Below, in pieces: positions 31,567 through 39,391 of a DNA stretch of 39,391 nt. This DNA comes from a virus. Location: the IMG/VR virus record IMGVR_UViG_3300008117_000106, positions 1 to 39,391 of that record; one strand, 5' to 3'. The notes under the pieces are model-generated. The model was not told the DNA's origin. It did no database searches and was given only the letters and a program-made list of their open reading frames with translations. The translations under genes and the position numbers were made by a program. Within the stretch, counting starts at the first letter, position 1; each line of letters opens with the position of its first letter.

Positions 31567-32460
31567 CTACAGTGCCGACGTAAATGTTGCTGTTACGATA
31601 ATAGATGGGGACACCGGGTGCGTTGGGCTAACTCCCGGCGGGTAAGTCGCAGCAACCGTATTCCCTGTGTTAGATGCAAACAAAAGCTGGATGTAATCTC
31701 CGGCATTTACAGGCTGTACAAGGTTCCAAGAAATGATGGCCGTCCCCGGATTGCCGCCGTGGATAGCAGGAACCGTAGCAATACCCGCGCTATATGGAAT
31801 ATCTACACCATTAAGCCTGAACCATATCGTTACGTTATCAATCGTGTTATCAAACGTCAGCATCTGAATGCTGAACTGGATGTTGTAGTACCCAGCGGTT
31901 GAGAAAACTATCTTTGTCTTGTCAGTAGCGTCTAGCGCCACACCGTTACTGCTTGTAGTCGAAAGAAGTGCCAAAGGAGCAGCGACGGATGCTGACGCCA
32001 AAGTTTGCGCTTCAGTAACGTACGCTCCCGGAGAATGTGCAGCGGCGGTGGAACCATAAGCTCCGCGAGTAATGCCGGTAAACGTTGTAGGAGTTTTGCC
32101 GGTGTAGCTGATAATCTCGGTACCAATAATGACGCCACCAGTAGTTACAACAAAATCTGCGGTGGATGTAACGGTAATTGTGCCGCCATTAGGTGGGTTA
32201 GACGGCCCCGTTATGTTCGTAACCAGCGTAGTCACACCGTCCTGATAAAACGCACCGTTAGGCAGCGCCAGCGTATTTAAGTAACCTACTCGAAGCTGGC
32301 TGATTAGCGCATCAACCTGATTAAAGTATAGACGCAGGATATTGTTTAGCTGGTCTTGGTACTGCTGGTGATACTGCACAGGTGCAAGCGGCAGCGTTGG
32401 CGACTTCACTTGGGTAAGCGAAGACTCCTCAGTTGTAATAACTTGTGTAAAAGATGTCAT
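31567..32460 (-). CDS. Tail-associated protein with bead domain and C1q-like jelly roll
   Basis: 297 residues; ATGA overlap with the nozzle-like gene. Residues 1-80 are helical. Residues about 92-150 form a beta bead with ITVTSTADFV, IIGTEIISYTG and ITRGAYGSTAAAHSPGA, which also occurs in the 32457 protein. Residues 170-297 look like a C1q/TNF-type jelly roll: YYNIQFSIQMLT, VTIWFRLNGVDI, WNLVQPVNAGDYIQLLF. Such C-terminal domains trimerise and often bind ligands on tail fibres. A role at the tail tip or in host contact is likely. An amber stop is followed by an in-frame short extension. Confidence 0.7.
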   Translation of the reverse strand: MTSFTQVITTEESSLTQVKSPTLPLAPVQYHQQYQDQLNNILRLYFNQVDALISQLRVGYLNTLALPNGAFYQDGVTTLVTNITGPSNPPNGGTITVTSTADFVVTTGGVIIGTEIISYTGKTPTTFTGITRGAYGSTAAAHSPGAYVTEAQTLASASVAAPLALLSTTSSNGVALDATDKTKIVFSTAGYYNIQFSIQMLTFDNTIDNVTIWFRLNGVDIPYSAGIATVPAIHGGNPGTAIISWNLVQPVNAGDYIQLLFASNTGNTVAATYPPGVSPTHPVSPSIIVTATFTSAL

Positions 32461-34613
32461 CTCCGACCATCCGGACGCACGTTAATACGAGGAGTGCCCA
32501 ACTGCCACTGCGTACCTAGCGAGTTGCACTCAATCTTGAAAGCCATCTGTCGCCCACGAATGCGTGTGTTAACTAACTCAGTAAACTGCTGCACGTTGTA
32601 CGTACTACGCTGCGCATAAGATGTGGTAGCAGTAACAGAAGGCGCGTCTGCCGAACCATAAGCAGCGCCGGGGTTTTGTCGTGGGCGCACAATAAAGTCT
32701 ACTGCGGGGAATTTAGGCGCTGGTGTAGTAGACCCATCAAATGTAATATCCGGCACGATCTGCCACACAAAGCCGTAGTTATGCCCGTCCCCAATATCAA
32801 AGTCCGACGACTGGATGTACGAGTTAATTGGGCTTGGCGGGTTGGTAGTACCGTCGTCAACCGCCGCTTCGTGGTACACGATCAGATTATTAAGCGTTGC
32901 TGCTTGCGGAAACTCGCGCAGGGGGCTGTCCAACCAAGCAGTGCGGTCCATAGTGCCGTAGTACCAGACCCGATCCAGATAATTAAATATGACGTAGCGG
33001 TCAATCACTGTGCTGTTGGACGAGCAGTAGAACCACCAAACCTCGCTGTAGCCCTCGTTGGTACCGGCAAAAAACTGGAAAGACTGGTTAAAGTTAATGT
33101 CCTCAAACACATACTGGCGCAGGGAGCAGGGGAGCGTCTCGACACGACCGGAGTAGATGTAGAACTTATCCGAACCCATCCAGTACGTTACACCAGCAGC
33201 GGTGGCCATCGCGTTGGGACCAATGATGGAGATGTTGTCCGCAAGGAGAGTGAAGCCCCAGACATAAGGAGCGCCGAGGTACTGCATGGAGTAGATGGAT
33301 GAATCCGTCCAGACCAGAATCTCTTGACGAGTCTGCAGAGCGCCGACAATAAACGAGCCGTGCGACAGTCTGTAACTACCTGCTTGGTTAGTCACTGCGG
33401 GCAACCAGTCAGTGTAGTCCTCTTGTACAGACCAGCGAACCAGCATCGGGTCAAACGTATCTGCGGGTGTATCAAAGGAATAAGACGTTGCGCCAAACGC
33501 TATACAGATGCGCGTAGCATCAGAGACCATAATAAGATTAACTTGGTCCGGCACTTCAGTACCCGTCACCTGCACACCACGGGTCGAAAAGTCAGGCGTC
33601 CCGGCACCGCCCGGAGCCCAGTAGTAAATAGGACCGTTGCGCGGGGCAAACAGCAAAACTTCACCAAAGTTGGCTTGGCTCCACAGGCGAAGCTGCAGAC
33701 CAATGCCGCCAGACGCATCAGAGTAGCCTGAACCCCAAGAGCCGCGTGACCAAGGCCCCGTACCCCAACCAGTACCAAAGCTGAAAATGTCCAGACCAGC
33801 ATCGATCTCATAATCAGCACGAACTGCGGCCCCGCCACCCGAAGTAGCAGAAGTCGAATAAATGTACTGTCCGTAAGTTACGCTGTTTGGGTCTTGGTCA
33901 GTAACAGTGATGGTGTATTTGTTTGGCTCCAGATACGTCATCTGAAAGCTTGGCACATGCGTTGTGGCATTTGAATTCATCAGCGTTGCTGTAAACGGGC
34001 CAAACGTAGCTACACTGGTGTAGTCCACAAAGCTGTTGGTTTCCGTCACATGCCCAGAGTCTGTTACCGTCAAAGTAGCGCACCCAACAGGAGCAGACAC
34101 AGAGTGTGTAGCGGCGGTTGTGCCATTGACACCACGTGTGCAACCAACCAGATCGTTGCCCGACTTACTGGCAAAACGGATTTCTTCCGAGTCAATCTTG
34201 ATGTAGCCGCCAGTAACAGGGAAGGTCGTTGCGCTCACCACAGGAATAGTAGTTGCTGTAGCGGAGATCCCAGAAGATAAAAGCGAGTAAGCGGTGGCAA
34301 ACGGGTTGTTGGTCATGGGGTTAGTGATATCCCCAATCGGCGTGATGTCGTAATAGACGCCACCGTTCTCGATATAGAACTTCAGGTTAGTACCGACGCC
34401 CAGCAGGTTGTAGCCTTTTAGCGTGATCCAGTTCCACAACGAACGGCATATGCCTAGGTACCGCGTGTAAGTCAGCGCAGCCCAACCACCAATTTTTTCT
34501 GGGTAGCCAGAGCGAAACCTAACTTTGTCGCACTCAAACCAACCACCCTCGTTGGCGAGCGTCGTACCTTCTCGGTTTACGCCGGGGCGAAACTGAAGTT
34601 TCTGTAAGGGCAT
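32457..34613 (-). CDS. Probable tail nozzle (tail-tubular B-like) protein
   Basis: 718 residues; AAGGAGCAGTAA before the ATG. It opens MPLQKLQFRPGVNREGTTLA with FECDKVRFRSGYPEKIGGW following, and then many beta-strands of a propeller-like type (LLGVGTNLKFYIENGG; EILVWTDSSIYSMQYLG; AAGVTYWMGSDKFYIYSG). From memory this opening occurs in proteins annotated as tail tubular protein B/nozzle in podoviruses. A bead domain at about 118-178 (VGCTRGVNGTTAATHS) matches that of the next gene. It would form the distal tail tube of the particle. The assignment rests on pattern memory only. Confidence 0.65.
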   Translation of the reverse strand: MPLQKLQFRPGVNREGTTLANEGGWFECDKVRFRSGYPEKIGGWAALTYTRYLGICRSLWNWITLKGYNLLGVGTNLKFYIENGGVYYDITPIGDITNPMTNNPFATAYSLLSSGISATATTIPVVSATTFPVTGGYIKIDSEEIRFASKSGNDLVGCTRGVNGTTAATHSVSAPVGCATLTVTDSGHVTETNSFVDYTSVATFGPFTATLMNSNATTHVPSFQMTYLEPNKYTITVTDQDPNSVTYGQYIYSTSATSGGGAAVRADYEIDAGLDIFSFGTGWGTGPWSRGSWGSGYSDASGGIGLQLRLWSQANFGEVLLFAPRNGPIYYWAPGGAGTPDFSTRGVQVTGTEVPDQVNLIMVSDATRICIAFGATSYSFDTPADTFDPMLVRWSVQEDYTDWLPAVTNQAGSYRLSHGSFIVGALQTRQEILVWTDSSIYSMQYLGAPYVWGFTLLADNISIIGPNAMATAAGVTYWMGSDKFYIYSGRVETLPCSLRQYVFEDINFNQSFQFFAGTNEGYSEVWWFYCSSNSTVIDRYVIFNYLDRVWYYGTMDRTAWLDSPLREFPQAATLNNLIVYHEAAVDDGTTNPPSPINSYIQSSDFDIGDGHNYGFVWQIVPDITFDGSTTPAPKFPAVDFIVRPRQNPGAAYGSADAPSVTATTSYAQRSTYNVQQFTELVNTRIRGRQMAFKIECNSLGTQWQLGTPRINVRPDGRR

Positions 34614-34623
34614 TTACTGCTCC

Positions 34624-35652
34624 TTAAGCTTTCATGATGAAGCAAAGTGCGTAGTACGGCGGCAGGTTTGCATTGGTGCCTGACGAGCCTGTTGAGCTAA
34701 TCGAAGTGCTAACACTGATGCCTGTTGTAGAAGAATCGGTAAGAACCTGTTTAGTAGTAGCTGCGCCACCAGAACTAGGTACGTAACCTGTAACAGTACT
34801 ACCCGCACCAAGATTAGCAACAGTATTACCTGAAGCGGTGTTATTAAAGTTTTGTACGTGCTGGTGGCCCGGATCGCTAACGCTAGAGCTAACACTGTGG
34901 GTGTGACTAACTACAATCGCATTTGCACTACCACCCGTTGCACCTACAGCGTAGGTATTACCTGCACCAACAATAAATCTATCCCGCAAGTCAGGTGTGC
35001 CGCTTGTACCGTTACATAACAACCAACCAGCAGGAATAGATGCAACAGAGCCAGACCACATAATGATGCCGCCTGATGGGAACCCACCGGCTACTATGCT
35101 ATCCACATACTGTTTAGTTGCAGCTTGTAAAGCCAGCGTAGGGTTTGCGCTTAGCGTAGCCGTGCCAGTAACAGAAAAATTCCCACCAACAGTGAGGTTG
35201 CCCCCGGTGGTTAAGCTACTGCTAATGTAGTTAACTTGGTCAACAATATTAGTACCGTCACTGCGTAGCAGCGCTGATCTACCCGGAGGAAGTGTTACAC
35301 CTGAACCCGCTGCGGTTGTGTTGCCTGCGATGGTGCTGACATAAAGCGTTAAGTTGTAGGTAGTATCGGCGTTCTTAACTACGTAGAGCTTTGGCACCGG
35401 CGGGACGTACACCGCAAAGTTAGATGCGGCTACGGTAGATAAAGAAAGCACGGAACAGCGCGCCTGATCAACCGCACCGTTGTTAACCGTCAAGGCTTGC
35501 GCCGCCGAGGATGTGGCTACTGTAGCAACACCAGCAATTGCATCTTCAAGCAGATCACCAAGGTTAATGTTGGTAATGGTGCCCCACGTACCGGTCTTCT
35601 CGCCGTTGGCGATTAACTCAAGTCGTAAGTCTGGTGAATATGTACTTGGCAT
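34624..35652 (-). CDS. Tail fibre protein with phage collar domain
   Basis: 342 residues; AAGGGGCTGCG before the ATG. The N-terminus has EKTGTWGTITNINLGDLL (18-35), a common particle-attachment segment of fibres. A repetitive beta region follows (LTTGGNLTVGGNFSVTGT). Residues 193-230 are the collar domain (GGIIMWSGSVASIPAGW, CNGTSGTPDLRDRFIVGAG), as in T4 gp12. HTH at 250-252 and GHQH at 262-265 resemble the metal-binding His repeats of trimeric receptor-binding tips. It probably binds the host surface. There are two fibre-type genes in the block (with 37531), separated by lysis genes. Confidence 0.88.
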   Translation of the reverse strand: MPSTYSPDLRLELIANGEKTGTWGTITNINLGDLLEDAIAGVATVATSSAAQALTVNNGAVDQARCSVLSLSTVAASNFAVYVPPVPKLYVVKNADTTYNLTLYVSTIAGNTTAAGSGVTLPPGRSALLRSDGTNIVDQVNYISSSLTTGGNLTVGGNFSVTGTATLSANPTLALQAATKQYVDSIVAGGFPSGGIIMWSGSVASIPAGWLLCNGTSGTPDLRDRFIVGAGNTYAVGATGGSANAIVVSHTHSVSSSVSDPGHQHVQNFNNTASGNTVANLGAGSTVTGYVPSSGGAATTKQVLTDSSTTGISVSTSISSTGSSGTNANLPPYYALCFIMKA

Positions 35653-35661
35653 CGCAGCCCC

Positions 35662-36141
35662 TTAACTTAGAAAGAGCGCACGCTCATCGTTGCGCCTGTT
35701 GACCAAACCTTTAAGCACTTTGCCAGCGGCTTTGGTGTATTTCAAAAACTCATCTGCTGCACCGGCGTAGTCACCGCGATTAAATTTCTGCCGTAATGTG
35801 CTACGCTGTAACGTGCCCAGCCCTACATTGAAGCTAAAGCTGACCAGAGCGTCGAGCCAGCCTTGACGAGAGCCAGCAGCAGGACAAAATTTAAGTACTC
35901 CGCGCTCAAATCTCTCAAGGTCTTTTGCAAGGATAGCATCCACTTCCTCCATAGTAAACGTGCGGTTCCAGCCCGGTGGGCAGGGTAATTTTGCCCTTTC
36001 TTCTACTGGTATCTTGGCGTGGTTGGGGTCGATCACATGCCCCACCCCGATGGTCCAAAGCTTGGCTGGGCACTGGTACGGTTTAGTCCGCACCCCCTCG
36101 TGGTGGGCGATCATTTTAAGTGCCTTTTTGCTAATAGGCAT
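35662..36141 (-). CDS. GH24 lysozyme (endolysin)
   Basis: 159 residues, a T4/P21-type lysozyme of usual length. E15 in MIAHHEG is the catalytic acid; T30 in LWTIGVGH is the conserved Thr. The Asp normally found about nine residues after the Glu is Cys here (C24 in PYQCPAK). That exchange is known to keep T4 lysozyme active and occurs in natural relatives. DALVSFSFNVG (near 97-107) and the C-terminal LVNRRNDERALFL are family signatures. No signal-anchor segment is visible, so export probably needs the holin encoded 2 bases upstream in transcription order. It cleaves peptidoglycan to release progeny. Confidence 0.93.
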   Translation of the reverse strand: MPISKKALKMIAHHEGVRTKPYQCPAKLWTIGVGHVIDPNHAKIPVEERAKLPCPPGWNRTFTMEEVDAILAKDLERFERGVLKFCPAAGSRQGWLDALVSFSFNVGLGTLQRSTLRQKFNRGDYAGAADEFLKYTKAAGKVLKGLVNRRNDERALFLS

Positions 36142-36143
36142 GA

Positions 36144-36659
36144 TTACTTCCCGAAGGCTCTACCACCAAAGTGGAACGCTATGATCGAAGCAAACAGCGC
36201 CTGAGTTTCAGCATCCCAGAGCATTTCAGCTAGTTCCTTGAAGTCGGTACCACGGTGCCAACCATAGGCGAACAGCCCAACGTCAACAAAGACCAGCAGG
36301 AAAAAGAAGCCAAATGTAATGATGGGCCTTACACCCGCCCGGAGGTTCTTCATCCACTGGGACGTGCCCTCGTTCAAGCTCATGTCGTGCTTATAGACCA
36401 TCTCCATCTCGGCCTGCTGCGCAGCGATTAGGCTTTGCTTCTCTTGGGAGGCAGTCTCGGTACGGATTTCGTCTAGCTTGATCTCTTCTATTTTTTGCTG
36501 TGCAGCATAGCCAGCAGCTAGTAGCTGCATCTCGCGTTCGGTCTGCATCTTGGCCAGCGTTAGCTCGTGGGACTTATCAACACGGTCTTGGAAGAAGTCC
36601 AGAATCTTAGGCAAACCGCCCATTAGGAACGAGATAAGCGTTGACAAAAGTGTAAGCAT
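36144..36659 (-). CDS. Holin-like membrane protein
   Basis: 171 residues; GGAGGAATAG before the ATG. An N-terminal hydrophobic segment (MLTLLSTLISFLMGGLPKIL) leads into a long amphipathic coiled coil with DKSHELTLAKMQTEREMQ. Then a membrane span IITFGFFFLLVFVDVGLFAYGW (about 114-135) and a hydrophobic C-terminal helix (LFASIIAFHFGG) follow. The layout resembles the three-span holins linked to gene-transfer agents. Its position directly ahead of the lysozyme gene supports a lysis role. A tail-related membrane function cannot be ruled out. Confidence 0.7.
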   Translation of the reverse strand: MLTLLSTLISFLMGGLPKILDFFQDRVDKSHELTLAKMQTEREMQLLAAGYAAQQKIEEIKLDEIRTETASQEKQSLIAAQQAEMEMVYKHDMSLNEGTSQWMKNLRAGVRPIITFGFFFLLVFVDVGLFAYGWHRGTDFKELAEMLWDAETQALFASIIAFHFGGRAFGK

Positions 36660-36971
36660 CTATTCCTCCATCCCCATTAAAATCTTGGCCCGTAACTCCC
36701 GCGTCTTGCGGGTTTCTTCTCGCATAATCTTGATCTGTTCCACTGCTATGTTAGTCATAGCCGTCATTTCCGCATACGCCATCCCGAGCAAAGGTATTGC
36801 CACTACGAAAGTCAAAGCCATAATGGCTAGGCAGAGGACCATAACAATTGATACGTCCGACTCGTCCTTATTAGAATTAGAACGCCCCACATCCATATTG
36901 CTACGAACAGGATTGCTCCAATCCATGTTGCCAGCGCCTTTAGCTGGTTTACCGCCTTTCTGCGTCGCCAT
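36660..36971 (-). CDS. Single-span membrane protein in lysis cassette
   Basis: 103 residues from ATG 36971; an upstream in-frame start at 37040 is less likely because it lies deep in the neighbouring gene. A basic polar N-terminus (MATQKGGKPAKG) precedes one long hydrophobic span (VSIVMVLCLAIMALTFVVAIPLLGMAY, about 42-68). A charged helix MREETRKTRELRAKILMGMEE ends the protein. It overlaps the 36827 gene by 145 bases in another frame. Near holin and lysozyme it might be a lysis accessory or spanin-like protein, but no lipobox is seen. Function unproven. Confidence 0.55.
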   Translation of the reverse strand: MATQKGGKPAKGAGNMDWSNPVRSNMDVGRSNSNKDESDVSIVMVLCLAIMALTFVVAIPLLGMAYAEMTAMTNIAVEQIKIMREETRKTRELRAKILMGMEE

Positions 36972-37525
36972 GCTAGTACCTGCCCTTTGCGCAGTTCCTC
37001 CTGTAGCGCTATGTTCTGCTCTTCGTTGATCTGCGTCCACATCTTCTCAAACCGGGTCCACAGATCGCCTAGCTCTGGCGGGGCGTTATACACCATCTGC
37101 TCCCGCACTTCTGTCAGCATATAGTCCAGCTGATGACGCAACTTCAAGCGCTCCAGCGCCCTCCTACCCAACGACACATCGCCCTTGTACAGCACTTTGG
37201 CAGAGGTCTCCGACGCTATGTAAGCCTTGACCATCACGTCGTACTGGTCAACAAAAACGCCTAGCTGATCCCAGATGTCATTTAACGCATCATGCGGGTT
37301 GGCCTTAGCAACTTCTTGCACCCGCTTTACTTCTTCGTTGTACTGCTTGGTCTGTTCAGGGGAGGGGCTGACTATCTTGTGGTACTGCTCTTTCAAGTCT
37401 TTCAGAACCCCGCCTACCTCTCCCGCCGTACTCTTAACTTCTTTGTAAAACGCTATGCCCTTCTTTGCCAGTTCTATCGCAGTCGTTGCCGCTTTAAACG
37501 CGGCAGCAATAGTGATCGGGTCCAC
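36827..37525 (-). CDS. C-terminally anchored coiled-coil membrane protein
   Basis: 232 residues from GTG 37525 (GAGGTAAGCGAT upstream). The N-terminus DPITIAAAFKAATTAIELAKKGIAF recalls small structural or lysis-block proteins of phages. A long helical region (30-180) follows, and then a membrane span ATWIGAILFVAIWMWGVLILI near 200-220. Its 3' end overlaps the gene starting at 36971. Together with the holin and lysozyme genes it could form the lysis unit, for example as a spanning or regulatory protein. No family with a proven function recognised. Confidence 0.65.
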   Translation of the reverse strand: MDPITIAAAFKAATTAIELAKKGIAFYKEVKSTAGEVGGVLKDLKEQYHKIVSPSPEQTKQYNEEVKRVQEVAKANPHDALNDIWDQLGVFVDQYDVMVKAYIASETSAKVLYKGDVSLGRRALERLKLRHQLDYMLTEVREQMVYNAPPELGDLWTRFEKMWTQINEEQNIALQEELRKGQVLAWRRRKAVNQLKALATWIGAILFVAIWMWGVLILIRTSRTYQLLWSSA

Positions 37526-37530
37526 ATCGC

Positions 37531-39391
37531 TTACCTCGCACGGCTGTAGTTAAACGGCGATTCTGCGAAGGCCATGTAAATGTATGTGCCGCCTGATGCG
37601 TTTGTCGCCGCATCACTGCCGCGCCACTTAAACCCGTTCGATAAAAGATCAGGCGCGTTAGTCGTTGTTGTGGCCTCTGCGGCGCTACTATTTGCAGCCA
37701 AAGCTAAGTTGACTAGGTTATACGGATTTCTTGCCGTGTCATACAGCAACCATTGCTCTATCGCGTCGGTTCGCTTTACCATGACATAACGCGGCCTAAA
37801 CCCACAGTACACAAACGGGCCGTCAGTGCTGCCGTTGCCGGTGTAGCTGCCGAACTTGGAGAAGCCTGCGACTTGGTGGAAGCAATATGAAACGTACCTG
37901 ATGCCGCTCTTGTTTAGATTCTGATTGTTGACACCGGCCCCTGTCCCTGCTCGCAGCAAAAGCAATCCTGCCGTAGCGCCTCTGCTTGGCGTTCCTTGGT
38001 CAATGGTCGTTGATTTTGCTGCTGTGCTATTTAAAATTAAACACTCATTTTGGTTAAGGGTTATTGCAGATGTATACACCAGCCACGAATCTGTTCCAGC
38101 GCCTGTGTCTCTGGGCTTTGTGATGATGAAGTCAAGCGCTGTAGATAGTCCTGTACCCACAGTCTGATCTGAGTTACTTCCGTTACCCGTCCAAGTCACC
38201 ACAGAAAACCCAGCCGTCGTGTTCGCGCTGACCGTGCTGGTGATCGAGCCTGAAGTGTTGGATACGCCTGCGCCGTTGGCTTTCCATGCCCATCCGACAT
38301 AAGTTGCTGCATTAGTATTTAGTTGAGCTAATGACCCAACAGTAAATCCGTCAGAACCAAAAGTAGTCAAACCTTCAGATTGCGTGGTTTCAGCGTCGGT
38401 AGTATTGCTTTCTAACTGCTTTGTTGTACCGCGAACAGCATCATATAAGCCGTGATCTGTTGCACCAGAACGGCCTTTAATCCACACAAAATCAGGCTGG
38501 AAACCGATACCTGTTACTGCCTTACCACCAGAACCTATAGCAGTACCGTTACCAGTGTATAAAGCAATGTTGAAGTAATCATCAGCAAGGGTTGTACTTG
38601 TCGCCCCCACCGCTGGCGTTGGCAGGTTCTGCGTGTTCAGTGCTTTGAAGCCAGATGGCGCGGTGTAGGCGAACGGGCGCTGGCCAAAGTTGGTGTACCA
38701 GCCAGAGCTTGCGGTACCGGTTCGATTCATAAGAAAAAACGGGAAATACTGGCCTGTAATTCCAGTAAACGCGGTTCCTTGGCTTACTCCGTTCTTATAA
38801 AAAGTCAGAGTTCCTGCATCCATGTTCAACGCGACACCGATCACGTCGTTTGTTGTAAACGTCGCTCCATATGCAGACGTAGACCCTGAATTGTTTTTGT
38901 TTCCGTCTATCTGGTAAACCAGCATCCCAGTCGAACTGTTAAGGACGCTGATTCCTATGGCCGGGTTGTATCCAGTTGCGGTGTTCTGATAATACGTAGC
39001 TTCCCAATACCATTTTCCTGTAGACACGGCAAACGTGCCAATATTGCTAACGCCAGCGGTATCTCCCGTTGGAGCAATAGTGTCCAGATTTCCGTTCGTG
39101 ATGTTGTTGTACCCAGCAGCGTTAGGAACTAGGCTTAATGGGTTCACAGTGCAATAGTTCCCCCGCACCTCGCCGCCGTTGCCGTAGTCGATGCCCCAGT
39201 TGGTAGGCGTATCAGTCAGGCTGTCGTTGCCAGAGCCTGCTGCAACAGAGAAGTTGTTCGGTGTCCAGTTGTTGCCATTGCCGCTGTAGTCCCTGCCGAG
39301 CGTGGTTGCAGTCGTGCCGGTGTTGTCTTGGAAAGACAGACGGAAGCCGTTGGTACCGTAGGTGCCGCTGTAAGGCACAGGCGACCAGACT
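37531..39391 (-). CDS. Tail fibre-type protein with SPRY domain and repeats, 5' truncated
   Basis: The frame is open to the window edge (VWSPVPYSGTYG...), so the start lies outside; a GTG at 39378 is probably internal. About 619 residues are seen. A lectin-like start (FRLSFQDNTGTTATTLGRDYSGNGNNWT-type, described here in parts) is followed by a SPRY domain at about 105-245 (GKWYWEATYYQ, VIGVALNMDAGTLTFYKNG). Then come three diverged repeats of about 100 residues, each with YTGNG/WTGNG and PDFVWIKGR-like strands. These domains occur in large phage fibre or surface-binding proteins. Likely host or particle-surface recognition. Confidence 0.8.
   Translation of the reverse strand, partial: VWSPVPYSGTYGTNGFRLSFQDNTGTTATTLGRDYSGNGNNWTPNNFSVAAGSGNDSLTDTPTNWGIDYGNGGEVRGNYCTVNPLSLVPNAAGYNNITNGNLDTIAPTGDTAGVSNIGTFAVSTGKWYWEATYYQNTATGYNPAIGISVLNSSTGMLVYQIDGNKNNSGSTSAYGATFTTNDVIGVALNMDAGTLTFYKNGVSQGTAFTGITGQYFPFFLMNRTGTASSGWYTNFGQRPFAYTAPSGFKALNTQNLPTPAVGATSTTLADDYFNIALYTGNGTAIGSGGKAVTGIGFQPDFVWIKGRSGATDHGLYDAVRGTTKQLESNTTDAETTQSEGLTTFGSDGFTVGSLAQLNTNAATYVGWAWKANGAGVSNTSGSITSTVSANTTAGFSVVTWTGNGSNSDQTVGTGLSTALDFIITKPRDTGAGTDSWLVYTSAITLNQNECLILNSTAAKSTTIDQGTPSRGATAGLLLLRAGTGAGVNNQNLNKSGIRYVSYCFHQVAGFSKFGSYTGNGSTDGPFVYCGFRPRYVMVKRTDAIEQWLLYDTARNPYNLVNLALAANSSAAEATTTTNAPDLLSNGFKWRGSDAATNASGGTYIYMAFAESPFNYSRAR

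Noticed and set aside
1-39391. CRISPR array, tRNA genes, integrase or insertion sequence
   Set aside because: No spaced direct repeats, cloverleaf-like segments, tyrosine/serine recombinase motifs or transposase frames were seen in either strand.

Overview
The window is a piece of a tailed double-stranded DNA bacteriophage genome. Genes are packed with almost no intergenic space, and stop/start overlaps (ATGA, GTGA, TTGA, TAATG) are the rule. Positions 1-17747 are read on the + strand and hold small early-type genes followed by DNA metabolism. Positions 17710-39391 are read on the - strand and hold virion and lysis genes. The two blocks converge and overlap by 38 bases near 17.7 kb. No rRNA, tRNA, CRISPR array, integrase, insertion sequence or host housekeeping gene is visible. 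Several small proteins (e.g. at 3035, 5261, 6565, 10401, 10628, 17556) belong to families I associate from memory with phages of freshwater Burkholderiales. That points to a betaproteobacterial host, but it is inference. A family-A DNA polymerase, a nozzle-like protein and a set of large ejection-type proteins suggest a podovirus-like particle. Terminase, portal and capsid genes are not in the window, and both end genes run off the edges.

Left block: a zinc-binding unknown protein (5' truncated), an M20/M28-type metallopeptidase and an intrinsic terminator come first. A dense run of about 20 small genes follows (2.6-7.2 kb). It includes three small membrane proteins, an Xre/Cro-like HTH protein, a winged-helix-like protein, a VRR-NUC nuclease and a zinc-ribbon protein. 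The replication/recombination set follows: family-A DNA polymerase with proofreading domain, a HExxH minimal metallopeptidase, a Cas4/RecB-like PD-(D/E)XK nuclease with a likely Fe-S cysteine set, a mini-HNH protein, an SNF2-type helicase, a coiled-coil protein, an ssDNA-binding-like protein with acidic tail, two HTH proteins and a 963-residue primase-helicase (AEP-like plus DUF927-type ATPase).

Right block, in - strand transcription order: a tail-fibre protein with SPRY domain (5' truncated), two overlapping membrane proteins, a holin-like protein, a GH24 lysozyme, a collar-domain tail fibre, a nozzle-like protein, a C1q-like tail protein, a Gly-rich ejection-type protein, a GNAT-like protein, a second Ala/Gln-rich virion protein, a protein with a lytic transglycosylase domain, and a 2922-residue polyvalent protein with an internal HExxH domain. 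The last four large proteins are likely packaged and ejected with the DNA.

The observations most worth a second look are: (i) a 160-base GC-rich stretch at 13790-13950 that folds into a closed multibranch RNA with a long-range AGCTAC/GTAGCT stem, between the ssDNA-binding-like gene and a HTH gene; (ii) a pyrimidine-rich element centred on TTYACTATCAAC found three times on the + strand inside unrelated coding frames; (iii) a phage-wide extended ribosome-binding element GGAGAAGCA that shapes protein C-termini and creates an internal start; (iv) a 2.1-kb insertion of different composition inside the giant gene, flanked by similar RYxxKD segments; (v) a 16-bp perfect palindrome over the -35 box of the only clear promoter-like site.
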